Source: Bacteroidales bacterium
GTDB taxonomy: Bacteria; Bacteroidota; Bacteroidia; Bacteroidales; Bacteroidaceae
Length of the DNA stretch: 64,000 nucleotides
Reading direction: 5' to 3'
Assembly (NCBI GenBank): GCA_004556745.1
Contig: SFFY01000006.1
Span: forward strand, 4,778 to 68,777
Positions 42,722 to 50,988 of the stretch are shown here, one piece after another; position 1 is the first letter of the stretch, and each line of letters begins with the position of its first letter. Under the pieces are notes generated by a model that was not told the origin of the DNA, made no database searches, and saw only the letters and a list, made by a program, of their open reading frames with translations. The translations under genes and the position numbers were made by a program.

Positions 42722-43339
42722 ATGGAACAATATTTCTCACAGATAGACAAAACCCTCATTCCCTCCATGCCCCGTTACGCCTACGACGGACGAATATTTG
42801 TCATACAGTCAGACAACGAGGCGCAAAGTGCCCTCCGCGCTTTGGAGAGTTATAAACTTTTGGGGTTCGACACCGAAACACGCCCCACCTTCCGCAAGGG
42901 CGAGCACCACAAGCCGGCATTGCTGCAAGTGGCAAGCGATGACTTCTGTTTTCTTTTCCGCCTCAATCACATCAGCCGCATCGACGCGATTGTAAACCTC
43001 TTTGCAAATCCCAGCATCACGAAAGTTGGACTTTCCATAAAAGATGATATTCACGCCCTCCACCGCTACGCTGAGTTTGAACCCGCAGCCTGCGTGGAAC
43101 TGCAACGCATGGCGGTCGACCTCGGCATAGCCGACCAAAGCCTGCAAAAGCTCTACGCCAACATTTTCGGCAAGCGCATTTCGAAGAACGCGCAACTCTC
43201 AAACTGGGAAGCCGATGTGCTCACCGAGGCGCAAAAGACTTATGCTGCCACCGATGCCGTGTGCTGCTTACATCTGTATCGCAAATTCCTCGAAATGGCA
43301 GAAACCCACAATTACAAGATAATAAACAATACCCTATGA
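42722..43339 (+). CDS. RNase D-like 3'-5' exonuclease (DEDD family)
   Basis: 205 residues. ExoI is LLGFDTETRPTF (D-x-E), ExoII includes KVGLSIKDDIHALHRY, and ExoIII is TYAATDAVCCLHLYRKF (YAATDA, DEDDy type). HRDC domains of full-length RNase D are absent, so it is a minimal exonuclease. It may process RNA or DNA 3' ends. Its stop overlaps the start of the downstream methyltransferase (ATGA). Confidence 0.9.
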   Translation: MEQYFSQIDKTLIPSMPRYAYDGRIFVIQSDNEAQSALRALESYKLLGFDTETRPTFRKGEHHKPALLQVASDDFCFLFRLNHISRIDAIVNLFANPSITKVGLSIKDDIHALHRYAEFEPAACVELQRMAVDLGIADQSLQKLYANIFGKRISKNAQLSNWEADVLTEAQKTYAATDAVCCLHLYRKFLEMAETHNYKIINNTL

Positions 43340-44532
43340 CACTCAAAACAATACGCTTACGCAAGGGTAAGACCGAAAGCCTCAAGCGCTTCCACCCTTG
43401 GATATTCTCCGGCGCAATCGACAGCGCCGACCCCGGCATCGAAGAGGGCGACCTCGTGCGCGTGATAGATGCTGCCGGCAACTTCCTTGCCATCGGGCAC
43501 TGCCAAATAGGTTCAATCGCCGTGCGCGTGCTCTCTTTCACCGAGTGCCCCATAGACAGCAGCTTCTGGACCGAACGTCTCGCCGAAGCCTACGCCCTGC
43601 GCCGCTCTTTGCACCTCGCTATCGCCAATGAGGAAGAACACAACATCTTCCGCCTTGTGCACGGCGAAGGCGACCGCCTGCCCGGACTGGTGGTAGACGT
43701 ATACGGTCGCACCGCCGTAATGCAGGCGCACACCGTGGGCATGCACGTGTGCCGCAAAGAAATCGCCGCTGCGCTCATAGAAGCCTGCGAAGGCCGCATT
43801 GACAGCGTTTATTATAAGTCCGACACTACCCTGCCCTTCAAAGCCGAGGTCGACCGCGCCAGTTGCTTCCTCATCGGCGGTAGCAACGCCTGCGACACCG
43901 CCGTTGAAAACGGCCTGCGCTTCCACATCGACTGGCTGCGCGGACAGAAAACGGGCTTCTTCATCGACCAGCGCGACAATCGCAGCCTCCTCGAGCATTA
44001 TTCCAAAGGCCGCCGCGTACTCAACATGTTCTGCTATACGGGCGGCTTCAGCGTATATGCCCTGCGCGGCGGCGCAGAGTTGGTCCACTCCGTAGATTCC
44101 AGCGCAAAAGCCATCGACCTCACCAACGCCAACGTCGCGCTCAACTTCCCCGCCGTCGGCACGCGCCATGAAGCCTTTGCCGAAGACGCTTTCAAGTTCT
44201 TGGAGCACGCCCCGGCGTCTTACGACCTCATTATCCTCGACCCGCCCGCCTTTGCCAAGCACCGCGGCGCAATAGCGCAGGCCTTGAAAGGCTACACGCG
44301 GCTCAACGCCATTGCGTTCAAGAAGATACAGCCCGGCGGCATCATCTTCACATTCAGTTGCTCGCAGGCCGTCAGCAAGGAGCAGTTCCGCCTGGCCGTC
44401 TTCACCGCCGCCGCGCAGAGCGGCCGCCACGTGCGTATCCTCCACCAACTCCACCAGCCCGCCGACCACCCCGTGAATATCTACCACCCCGAAGGCGAAT
44501 ACCTCAAAGGCCTCGTGCTGCAGGTGGAATAA
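43336..44532 (+). CDS. RlmI/RlmK-like 23S rRNA cytosine methyltransferase
   Basis: 398 residues from the ATG at 43336-43338, which overlaps the exonuclease stop. An N-terminal PUA domain (LRKGKTESLKRFHPWIFSGAI, then GDLVRVIDAAGNFLAIGH) precedes a class I SAM methyltransferase with VLNMFCYTGGFSVYAL and DLIILDPPAFAKHRG. FSCSQAVSKEQF near the end matches the RlmI catalytic Cys region. It probably forms m5C in 23S rRNA (position 1962 in E. coli for RlmI). The site is inferred from homology. Confidence 0.9.
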   Translation: MTLKTIRLRKGKTESLKRFHPWIFSGAIDSADPGIEEGDLVRVIDAAGNFLAIGHCQIGSIAVRVLSFTECPIDSSFWTERLAEAYALRRSLHLAIANEEEHNIFRLVHGEGDRLPGLVVDVYGRTAVMQAHTVGMHVCRKEIAAALIEACEGRIDSVYYKSDTTLPFKAEVDRASCFLIGGSNACDTAVENGLRFHIDWLRGQKTGFFIDQRDNRSLLEHYSKGRRVLNMFCYTGGFSVYALRGGAELVHSVDSSAKAIDLTNANVALNFPAVGTRHEAFAEDAFKFLEHAPASYDLIILDPPAFAKHRGAIAQALKGYTRLNAIAFKKIQPGGIIFTFSCSQAVSKEQFRLAVFTAAAQSGRHVRILHQLHQPADHPVNIYHPEGEYLKGLVLQVE

Positions 44533-44597
44533 ATCAAAAACCGAAGGATGAAACGAAAAAGCAAGCTTTTTTAATATATATATATATCCAGGATTGT

Positions 44598-44975
44598 ATG
44601 GTAAGACAATGTTTTATTCTTTTCGGTTGCCTGGCTTTGGGCGAACTGATTGTACGGACAACGGGCGCGACATTGCCGGCAAGCATCATCGGCATGCTCA
44701 TACTTACGCTATTGCTCAAGCTCAAGGTGGTCAAACTGGAATGGGTGCGCGGCCTGACCGATTTCCTCATCGCTAATCTCGGCTTTTTCTTCGTGCCTCC
44801 CGGCGTAGCCCTCATGCTTTATTTTGATTTGATCAAGGCAGAAATTCTGCCCATAACCTTGGCCACACTGCTGAGCACCATCATCGTGCTGATTATCACG
44901 GGACATACTCACCAGGTTGTAAGTAAGGGAGAAAACAAGGTGCGCGAAAAAATAAACATCAAGAAACACGAATGA
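44598..44975 (+). CDS. lrgA: CidA/LrgA family membrane protein
   Basis: 125 residues from the ATG at 44598; longer upstream in-frame sequence overlaps the methyltransferase gene and is not family-like. Four membrane helices carry LGELIVRTTGATLPASIIGMLILTLLL and FLIANLGFFFVPPGVALM, the LrgA/holin-like core. LrgA-LrgB pairs affect murein hydrolase activity and, in some bacteria, pyruvate transport. It is directly followed by lrgB (1 nt gap). A TATATATATATA run lies just upstream. Confidence 0.9.
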   Translation: MVRQCFILFGCLALGELIVRTTGATLPASIIGMLILTLLLKLKVVKLEWVRGLTDFLIANLGFFFVPPGVALMLYFDLIKAEILPITLATLLSTIIVLIITGHTHQVVSKGENKVREKINIKKHE

Positions 44976-44976
44976 C

Positions 44977-45678
44977 ATGATCAAGGATATCATCAGCAGC
45001 GAATACTTCATGCTTGCCCTTACCTTCGGCGTTTTTTATGCTGCCAAGACCCTACAACGTCGCCTGGGGTGGGTACTTTTCAATCCGATTCTAATAGCCA
45101 TCGCCATCATCATCGTATTTCTGCTCGCAATGGATATTCCCTATGAGACTTACCACGAGGGAGCGAAACTGATAGAGTTCTGGCTGAAGCCCGCAGTGGT
45201 GGCCCTTGGTGTTCCGCTTTATTTGCAGCTCTCTTCCATCAAGCGCCAGTTTCTCCCCATCTTGGCTTCGCAGACGATGGGATGTGTTGCGGGTATCGTG
45301 AGTGTAGTGGTCATTGCGAAGATGCTGGGAGCATCTAATGCTGTCATCATGTCGCTCGCAAGCAAGTCGGTCACCACGCCCATCGCCATGGAGGTGACTC
45401 AAGCGCTCGGCGGCATTCCTTCGCTTACGGCTGCCATTGTGGTAATAACTGGGCTTATCGGCGCCATCATCGGTTTCAAGACGCTGTCCGTGGGCCATGT
45501 CCACAATCCCATGGCTCTCGGTTTGTCAATGGGAGCAGCCTCGCACGCACTCGGCACCTCCGCTGCCATGGACCGCGACCAGTTCATGGGAGCATATGCC
45601 AGCTTGGGGCTCACCCTCAATGGCATCCTCACCGCTCTGCTCACGCCAACGGTCATAGACATCATCAACACCTTTTGA
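44977..45678 (+). CDS. lrgB: LrgB family membrane protein
   Basis: 233 residues, about six to seven membrane helices. Family motifs are ALGVPLYLQLSSIKRQFLPIL, SLASKSVTTPIAMEVTQALGG and GLSMGAASHALGTSAA. It works with LrgA in membrane-associated control of autolysis or of pyruvate/lactate-related export. It ends 104 nt before htpG. A sigma-54 promoter lies in that gap, so htpG is probably transcribed separately. Confidence 0.92.
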   Translation: MIKDIISSEYFMLALTFGVFYAAKTLQRRLGWVLFNPILIAIAIIIVFLLAMDIPYETYHEGAKLIEFWLKPAVVALGVPLYLQLSSIKRQFLPILASQTMGCVAGIVSVVVIAKMLGASNAVIMSLASKSVTTPIAMEVTQALGGIPSLTAAIVVITGLIGAIIGFKTLSVGHVHNPMALGLSMGAASHALGTSAAMDRDQFMGAYASLGLTLNGILTALLTPTVIDIINTF

Positions 45679-45722
45679 CGGCAAATGCCCATCGCCGGGT
45701 ATTCAGATAAAATAGGGTGCCA

Positions 45723-45738
45723 TTGGCACGCGTTTTGC
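45723..45738 (+). promoter_or_regulatory. Sigma-54 (-24/-12) promoter upstream of htpG
   Basis: TTGGCACGCGTTTTGC contains TGGCACG-N4-TTGC with GG and GC separated by exactly 10 bp, an exact match to the RpoN consensus. Initiation near 45750 leaves about 33 nt before the htpG ATG at 45783. The -24 element is also half of a palindrome GTGCCA-T-TGGCAC (45717-45729). No sigma-70-type Bacteroidetes promoter is apparent in the gap. Confidence 0.75.
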
Positions 45739-45782
45739 TATTTACTTATAGGAAACTTATAAACAACAAAACGATAAACGCT

Positions 45783-47840
45783 ATGCAAAAAGGTAACATT
45801 GGTATCACTACCGAGAACATTTTTCCAGTTATCAAGAAATTTCTTTACAGCGACCATGAGATTTTCCTCCGCGAACTGGTGAGCAACGCTGTCGACGCTA
45901 CGCGCAAGCTCCAGACGCTGGCCATGAAGGGCGAGTTCAAGGGCGAGATGGGCGACCAAACGGTGCGCATCAGCCTCGACAAGGAAGCCGGCACGCTCAC
46001 GATTAGCGACCGGGGCATTGGCATGACCGCCGAAGAAATCGATAAGTACATCAACCAAATCGCCTTCTCCGGCGCAAACGAGTTCTTGGAGAAGTATAAG
46101 GACGACGCCGCAGCCATCATCGGCCATTTCGGCCTCGGCTTCTATTCAGCCTTCATGGTGGCCAGCCGCGTGGACATCCTTTCGCGCAGCTACCGCGAGG
46201 AGGCGCAGGGCGTCAAGTGGACATGCGACGGCTCGCCGGCCTATGAAATCACCGACTATCCTGAAAAGACTGATCGCGGCACAGACATCGTGCTGCACAT
46301 TGCCGACGACTGCAAGGAATTTCTCGAAAAGGGCAAAATCGAGGGCCTGCTCTCCAAATACTGCAAGTTCCTGCCCGTGGCCATCGCCTTCGGGAAAAAG
46401 ACGGAGTGGAAGGACGGCAAGCAGGTGGACACCGAGGAGGACAATATTATAAACGACACCACGCCGCTTTGGACGAAAACGCCCTCTACCCTCACCGACG
46501 AGGACTACAAGAAGTTCTACGCGCAGCTCTATCCCATGACCGACGAGCCGCTCTTCTGGATTCACCTCAATGTGGACTACCCGTTCCACCTCACGGGCGT
46601 GCTGTATTTCCCCAAAATCAAGAACAATATCGAAATCCACCGTAACAAAATCCAGCTCTACTGCAATCAGGTGTTCGTGACGGACGAGGTGGAAAACATC
46701 GTGCCAGACTTCCTCACGCTCCTGCACGGCGTGATTGACTCGCCCGACATTCCCCTCAACGTGAGCCGTAGCTATCTGCAAAGCGACGCCAACGTGAAGA
46801 AGATTTCGGGCTATATCACCAAGAAGGTGAGCGACCGCCTGAAAAGCATCTTCAAGAACGACCGCAAGCAGTACGAAGAGAAGTGGGACGACCTCAAGCT
46901 CTTTATCCACTACGGCATGCTTTCCGAACAGGACTTCTTTGATAAGGCCAAGGAGTACGCGCTCTTTAAGGACACGGAGGGAAAATATTTCACCTACGAC
47001 GAATATAAGGAACTCATCAAGGGCAATCAGACCGACAAGGACGGCAACCTCATCTACCTCTATGCGCAGAATGCCGAGGAGCAATACACGTATATCGAGG
47101 CTGCCAAGGCCAAGGGTTACAGCGTGCTGATGCTGGACGGCCAGCTCGACGCCGCGCTCGTGGGTCTGCTGGAACAGAAGTTAGAGAAAGCACGCTTCAG
47201 CCGCGTAGACGGCGACGTGGTGGACCGGCTCATACAGAAGGACGACCAGAAGTCCGAGCCTCTGCCCGAGGGCGAGGCGCAGCGCCTCTCCACGCTCTTT
47301 ACGGGTCGCCTGCCCAAGATGGAAAAGACGGAGTTTCACGTTGAAGCCGCCCAGCTCGGTGCAGAAGCCGCGCCCGTGGTTATCACGCAGAGCGAATACA
47401 TGCGCCGTATGAAGGAGATGAGCCGCCTGCAAGCCGGCATGAGCTTCTATGGCGAAATGCCCGACATGTACTCCCTCGTGCTCAACGCCGACCACGCTCT
47501 TGTGAAGAATATCCTCGACGGCTGCCACGCCGCTACCGACGAGCAGTTGAAGCCGATTGAGAGCGACCTTGCCGGACTCAAGGCGCGCCGCGCCGCCCTC
47601 GAGCAGGTGCAGAGCAAGAAAAAGGCCGACGAACTTACGGAAGAGGAAAAGGCCGACGCGCAGAAGTGCAGCGACGACATCAAGAAGCAGGAGGAGCAGC
47701 GCGACAGCATTCTCGGCACGTACGCCGAGGGCAACCCGCTCATTTCGCAGCTCATCGACCTCGCACTCTTGCAAAACGGTCTGCTGCGCGGTGAAGCCCT
47801 CAGCCGTTTCGTGAACCGCAGCATCGAGCTGATGAAATAA
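45783..47840 (+). CDS. htpG: Molecular chaperone HtpG (Hsp90)
   Basis: 685 residues from the ATG at 45783 (MQKGNIGITTENIFP). The GHKL ATPase domain has FLRELVSNAVDATRK, LTISDRGIGMTAEEI and GHFGLGFYSAFMVA. The middle domain has the NVSRSYLQSD catalytic-loop Arg region. The C-terminal part contains a long charged helix (about 600-650). It is an ATP-dependent chaperone in protein folding and stress response. The gene appears to be controlled by a sigma-54 promoter, which would be unusual for Hsp90. A terminator and cassette B follow. Confidence 0.97.
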   Translation: MQKGNIGITTENIFPVIKKFLYSDHEIFLRELVSNAVDATRKLQTLAMKGEFKGEMGDQTVRISLDKEAGTLTISDRGIGMTAEEIDKYINQIAFSGANEFLEKYKDDAAAIIGHFGLGFYSAFMVASRVDILSRSYREEAQGVKWTCDGSPAYEITDYPEKTDRGTDIVLHIADDCKEFLEKGKIEGLLSKYCKFLPVAIAFGKKTEWKDGKQVDTEEDNIINDTTPLWTKTPSTLTDEDYKKFYAQLYPMTDEPLFWIHLNVDYPFHLTGVLYFPKIKNNIEIHRNKIQLYCNQVFVTDEVENIVPDFLTLLHGVIDSPDIPLNVSRSYLQSDANVKKISGYITKKVSDRLKSIFKNDRKQYEEKWDDLKLFIHYGMLSEQDFFDKAKEYALFKDTEGKYFTYDEYKELIKGNQTDKDGNLIYLYAQNAEEQYTYIEAAKAKGYSVLMLDGQLDAALVGLLEQKLEKARFSRVDGDVVDRLIQKDDQKSEPLPEGEAQRLSTLFTGRLPKMEKTEFHVEAAQLGAEAAPVVITQSEYMRRMKEMSRLQAGMSFYGEMPDMYSLVLNADHALVKNILDGCHAATDEQLKPIESDLAGLKARRAALEQVQSKKKADELTEEEKADAQKCSDDIKKQEEQRDSILGTYAEGNPLISQLIDLALLQNGLLRGEALSRFVNRSIELMK

Positions 47841-47852
47841 TTTTGACGCAGA

Positions 47853-47890
47853 AAGGGCGTATTTCTCGGCGAGGAATACGCCCTTATTGT
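47853..47890 (+). terminator. Terminator after htpG
   Basis: AAGGGCGTATT (47853-47863) pairs with AATACGCCCTT (47875-47885), then ATTGTATT. It begins 12 nt after the stop. Confidence 0.7.
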
Positions 47891-47967
47891 ATTCTTTGAT
47901 TTTAGTAAAATTGGGGCGTTCTAACGCGAAAGAGTTGATTGCCGATAGAATACTATAATCTCCCAAA

Positions 47968-48010
47968 TATCCCCGAGAAAATTTTTCCTTTCTCGGGGAT
48001 ATTTTTTATT
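47968..48010 (+). terminator. Terminator hairpin opening cassette B
   Basis: TATCCCCGAGAAA (47968-47980) and TTTCTCGGGGATA (47989-48001) form the stem, followed by a T-rich run (TTTTTTATT). It is homologous to the hairpin at 27297-27339, with a compensated base-pair change. Confidence 0.8.
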
Positions 48011-48174
48011 TGCTGCCGACTATTTTTTACTATCTGCGCAAAAAAAATTTATTACAAAGTTTGTAACGCTTGTTACAAAGTTTCTAACACATGTTACAAA
48101 GTTTGTAATACGTGTTACAAAGTTTGTAACAAAAATATCTTATAGGATAGTAAAAACTTTCAAGGAGAAAGGAA
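47968..48174. repeat. Cassette B: four 15-bp palindromes at 21-bp spacing
   Basis: The same plan as 27297-27525: terminator hairpin, arm TTTTTTACTATC (48023-48034), four TTACAAAGTTTGTAA palindromes at 48052, 48073, 48094 and 48115, arm GATAGTAAAAAC (48147-48158), then TTTCAAGGAGAAAGGAA (48158-48174). The spacers (CGCTTG, CACATG, TACGTG) and the TGCGCA and TCTTATAG ends are in the order expected for the inverted core of cassette A, while the flanks are not inverted. Confidence 0.88.
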
Positions 48175-48250
48175 AAATTATTAAGGGCTTAGGAAAAAAT
48201 ACCTCCAAACAAGTTGCTGGAATGAGGAACTAATTTGAATAAAGGACTAA

Positions 48251-48471
48251 CTGCCTGGAAGGCAGTACGGAGCGAAGCGACGGTAACCGGGGACGAAGTC
48301 CTCGGGAAAGGCTATTACAATGGTTCTGCCAGGAAGGCAGTACGCCTGTTGCAATGGATTAAATGCATGTCCTTTGGCGTAGTGCCTGCCAGGCACATCG
48401 TCCTCACATCGCCCTACCGAGCACTTCGTGCCCGGTTACCGTCGCTACACTCCGTAGTGCCTTCCAGGCAC
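48251..48471. repeat. Mirror-symmetric array of small hairpins
   Basis: Modules in order: CTGCCTGGAAGGCAG (48251), CGGTAACCG (48281), GGACGAAGTCC (48291), CTGCCAGGAAGGCAG (48326), GTGCCTGCCAGGCAC (48382), GCACTTCGTGC (48421), CGGTTACCG (48433), GTGCCTTCCAGGCAC (48457). Each module is a hairpin on its own, and the left half is nearly the reverse complement of the right half. It is non-coding and lies upstream of the nagB promoter. Confidence 0.85.
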
Positions 48472-48541
48472 TTAACAGCCAATCCAACCAAAGGCAATCT
48501 CCCGGAAAAAACGCCTTTTCCGTAAGAAAACATCAAAAACT

Positions 48542-48572
48542 TTTGCGTTACAATAAAGTTTCTGTAATTTTG
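48542..48572 (+). promoter_or_regulatory. Promoter of nagB
   Basis: TTTG (48542-48545), 19 bp, TAATTTTG (48565-48572): full consensus. Initiation near 48579 gives a leader of about 70 nt. Confidence 0.82.
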
Positions 48573-48648
48573 CATATCATAGTTTGCACCCCGCAAACAC
48601 ACGCTTACCGACTAAAACCTTTTAACTTACATCATAAATTACACGATC

Positions 48649-49440
48649 ATGAGAGTAATCATTGAACCGGACTATGAAAAACTGTCGCAATGGGCGGCAG
48701 ATTATGTTGTGAACAAGATCAACGCCGCCAAGCCCACGGCAGAAAAGCCTTTCGTGCTGGGTCTGCCCACCGGCTCCTCGCCCATCGGCATGTACAAGGC
48801 ACTCGTGAAGGCCAACAAGGAAGGACGCGTAAGCTTCAAGCACGTGCTGACCTTCAACATGGACGAATATGTGAACCTCCCCGAGGAACACCCCGAGAGC
48901 TACCACTCTTTCATGGCCACCAACCTCTTCAACCACATCGACTGCCCGAAGGAAAATATCCACATCCTCAACGGCAACGCCGAAGACCTCGAAGCCGAAT
49001 GCGCCCACTACGAACAGATGATCGTTGAAGCAGGCGGCATCGACCTCTTTATCGGCGGCATCGGACCCGATGGGCACATCGCCTTCAACGAACCGGGCAG
49101 TTCGCTCACGAGCCGCACGCGCCAGAAGACGCTGACCACGGATACGCGCGTGGCCAACTCTCGCTTCTTCGGCGGAAATCCCGAAAACGTGCCCGCACAT
49201 GCCCTCACCGTTGGCGTTGGCACCGTGATGTCGGCCAAGGAAGTGCTGATCCTCTGCAACGGCCACAACAAGGCCCGCGCTTTGCAGGCAGCCGTTGAAG
49301 GCCCCGTTACGCAAATGTGGACCATCTCCGCTTTGCAGATGCACCAGCACGGCATCATCGTTTGCGACGAAGCAGCCTGCGAGGAAATCAAGCACGGCAC
49401 GTATAAGTATTTCAAGGACATCGAAAAAGACAGCCTCTAA
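48649..49440 (+). CDS. nagB: Glucosamine-6-phosphate deaminase
   Basis: 263 residues, close to E. coli NagB in length. Catalytic residues fall at the familiar numbers: D72 in FNMDEY, D141 and H143 in GPDGHIAF, E148 in NEPGS. The phosphate loop [11 protein letters not shown] (39-49) is intact. It converts glucosamine-6-phosphate to fructose-6-phosphate and ammonia, linking amino-sugar use to glycolysis. It has its own promoter and a strong terminator, so it is monocistronic. Confidence 0.97.
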   Translation: MRVIIEPDYEKLSQWAADYVVNKINAAKPTAEKPFVLGLPTGSSPIGMYKALVKANKEGRVSFKHVLTFNMDEYVNLPEEHPESYHSFMATNLFNHIDCPKENIHILNGNAEDLEAECAHYEQMIVEAGGIDLFIGGIGPDGHIAFNEPGSSLTSRTRQKTLTTDTRVANSRFFGGNPENVPAHALTVGVGTVMSAKEVLILCNGHNKARALQAAVEGPVTQMWTISALQMHQHGIIVCDEAACEEIKHGTYKYFKDIEKDSL

Positions 49441-49459
49441 GCCGTCGCCATTAATAACG

Positions 49460-49492
49460 AAAAAGGGCAGACCATGCGCGTCTGCCCTTTTT
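49460..49492 (+). terminator. Terminator after nagB
   Basis: AAAAAGGGCAGAC (49460-49472) pairs with GTCTGCCCTTTTT (49480-49492), a canonical intrinsic terminator 20 bp after the stop; the A/T flanks make it work on either strand. Confidence 0.9.
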
Positions 49493-49511
49493 CATTAACC
49501 CCCAAACACCC

Positions 49512-50738
49512 GTGGACGCCCATTTCTCCCCCACCCTGCCCATTTATGTTATGGCGAAGCCTGCCGGCGCGCTGTGCAACCTGCGCTGCGACTATTGCTA
49601 CTATCTGGAAAAGAGGCACCTGTATCGGCAGCCGCAGAAAACGATGATGCCGAACGACGTGCTCGAAACCTACATACGCGACTATATCGCCCTGCACGCT
49701 GAGGGTACGCAGGTGGAGTTTGTGTGGCACGGCGGGGAACCGCTCCTGCAGCCTTTAAGTTTTTTCATGAACGTGCTTCGGCTGCAAAAGAAGTATGCCG
49801 GCGGACGGCAGATCATCAATGCGCTGCAAACCAACGGCACGCTCATCACGCCGGAACTGGCGCACTTTTTCCATGAGCACAATTTCCTCATCGGCCTCTC
49901 TATCGACGGCCCGCAGGAGTTGCACGACCGCTACCGCCGCAGCCGTTCGGGGCGCGGCTCATGGCAACAGGTGATGCAGGGCATCGGGCTGCTGAACCGC
50001 TACGGCGTGGAGTGGAACGCTATGGCCGTAGTAAACGATGCCACGGCCGCCGACCCGCTCGGCTTCTATCATTTTTTCAAAGAAATAGGTTGTCGCTACA
50101 TTCAGTTCACCCCCGTCGTGGAACGCCTTTTGCCGCACGCCGACGGACGCAGCCTGGCCTCGCCCATCGAATACGGGCAGGCAGAACCTGCGCCCTTCTC
50201 GGTAACGCCCGAAGCGTGGGGGGAATTTCTCTGCACCTTGTTCGACGAATGGGTGCTGAACGACGTGGGCGAATATTTCGTGCAGATTTTCGACGCCACG
50301 CTGGCGGGCTGGATGGGCGTGCTGCCGCCCGTGTGCAGCATGGCGCGAACCTGCGGCCACGCCACGGCTTTGGAGCACAACGGCGACCTTTACGTGTGCG
50401 ACCACTACGTGTTCCCGGAGTTCAGGCTGGGCAACATCATGGAACGTCCGCTTGCTGAATTGACGCGGCAGCAGTCGCTTAAAGACTTCGGGGCAAACAA
50501 GGAGCGGCTGCTCACGCGCCAATGCCGCGAATGCGAATATCTTTTTGCCTGCCACGGCGAATGTCCGCGCAATCGCTTTGCCCTCTCGGCCGATGGCGAG
50601 CCGGGCCACAACTATCTCTGCGCCGGCTATCGCCGCTTCTACAAGCACGCCGCGCCTTACATGGACTTTATGAAGCGCAAACTGATGCACGGCGAAGCGC
50701 CTGCCGACGTGATGGAATGGGCAAGGTCTCACGAGTAG
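49512..50738 (+). CDS. Anaerobic sulfatase maturase-type radical SAM/SPASM enzyme
   Basis: 408 residues from the GTG at 49512; an ATG at 49551 (MAKPAGALC) would remove part of a conserved N-terminal strand (FSPTLPIYVMAKPAGALC), so GTG is preferred. The radical SAM cluster is C22-x3-C26-x2-C29 (CNLRCDYC). WHGGEPLLQP, LQTNGTLI and LSIDGPQELHD follow. The SPASM region near the end holds the auxiliary cluster cysteines (CSMARTCGHA, VCDHYVFPE, CRECEYLFACHGECPRNR). Such enzymes convert a sulfatase Cys or Ser to formylglycine. No sulfatase is in the window. Confidence 0.92.
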   Translation: MDAHFSPTLPIYVMAKPAGALCNLRCDYCYYLEKRHLYRQPQKTMMPNDVLETYIRDYIALHAEGTQVEFVWHGGEPLLQPLSFFMNVLRLQKKYAGGRQIINALQTNGTLITPELAHFFHEHNFLIGLSIDGPQELHDRYRRSRSGRGSWQQVMQGIGLLNRYGVEWNAMAVVNDATAADPLGFYHFFKEIGCRYIQFTPVVERLLPHADGRSLASPIEYGQAEPAPFSVTPEAWGEFLCTLFDEWVLNDVGEYFVQIFDATLAGWMGVLPPVCSMARTCGHATALEHNGDLYVCDHYVFPEFRLGNIMERPLAELTRQQSLKDFGANKERLLTRQCRECEYLFACHGECPRNRFALSADGEPGHNYLCAGYRRFYKHAAPYMDFMKRKLMHGEAPADVMEWARSHE

Positions 50739-50804
50739 GGGCGTTTTGCTAAACGCCCGGAAAATGGCATACAAACGAGAGTAGAGCCATTCGGCGCACA
50801 CGGC

Positions 50805-50889
50805 GGGCGTTTTGCAAAGATAGTGCAAGGCGAGTACAATAGAGCATGCTCTAATTGCCGAGCCGCAGCCTATCTTATTTAAAACGCCC
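50805..50889. repeat. Nested-hairpin repeat, copy 4, within GGGCGTTTT/AAAACGCCC arms
   Basis: GGGCGTTTTGCAAAGATAG starts the element and CTATCTTATTTAAAACGCCC ends it. Inside are TGCAAGG, ACAAT, the perfect 12-bp palindrome AGAGCATGCTCT (50841-50852), a bulged A, ATTGCCGAGCCGCAGCC. It is the same family as 11028-11102. An outer GAGTAGGGGCGTTTT (50734-50748) also matches AAAACGCCCCTACTC (50881-50895) in inverted orientation. Confidence 0.85.
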
Positions 50890-50932
50890 CTACTCAGTTT
50901 ACCCACTCCACACACCAAAATCAAACAAACAA

Positions 50933-50962
50933 AAAGCGGCGAGCATCGATGCTCGCCGCTTT
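50933..50962 (-). terminator. Terminator after the DUF3127 gene
   Basis: AAAGCGGCGAGCATC joined to its exact reverse complement makes a 30-bp perfect palindrome, 26 bp after the minus-strand stop. It is followed on that strand by TTGTTTG. A/T ends on both sides would allow termination in either direction. Confidence 0.85.
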
Positions 50963-50988
50963 CGGTTATAAATATCTTTCAGAGAAAA

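Noticed and set aside
48235..48525. 96-codon ORF over the hairpin array
   Set aside because: The sequence is explained by palindromic modules; codon use and composition are not coding-like.
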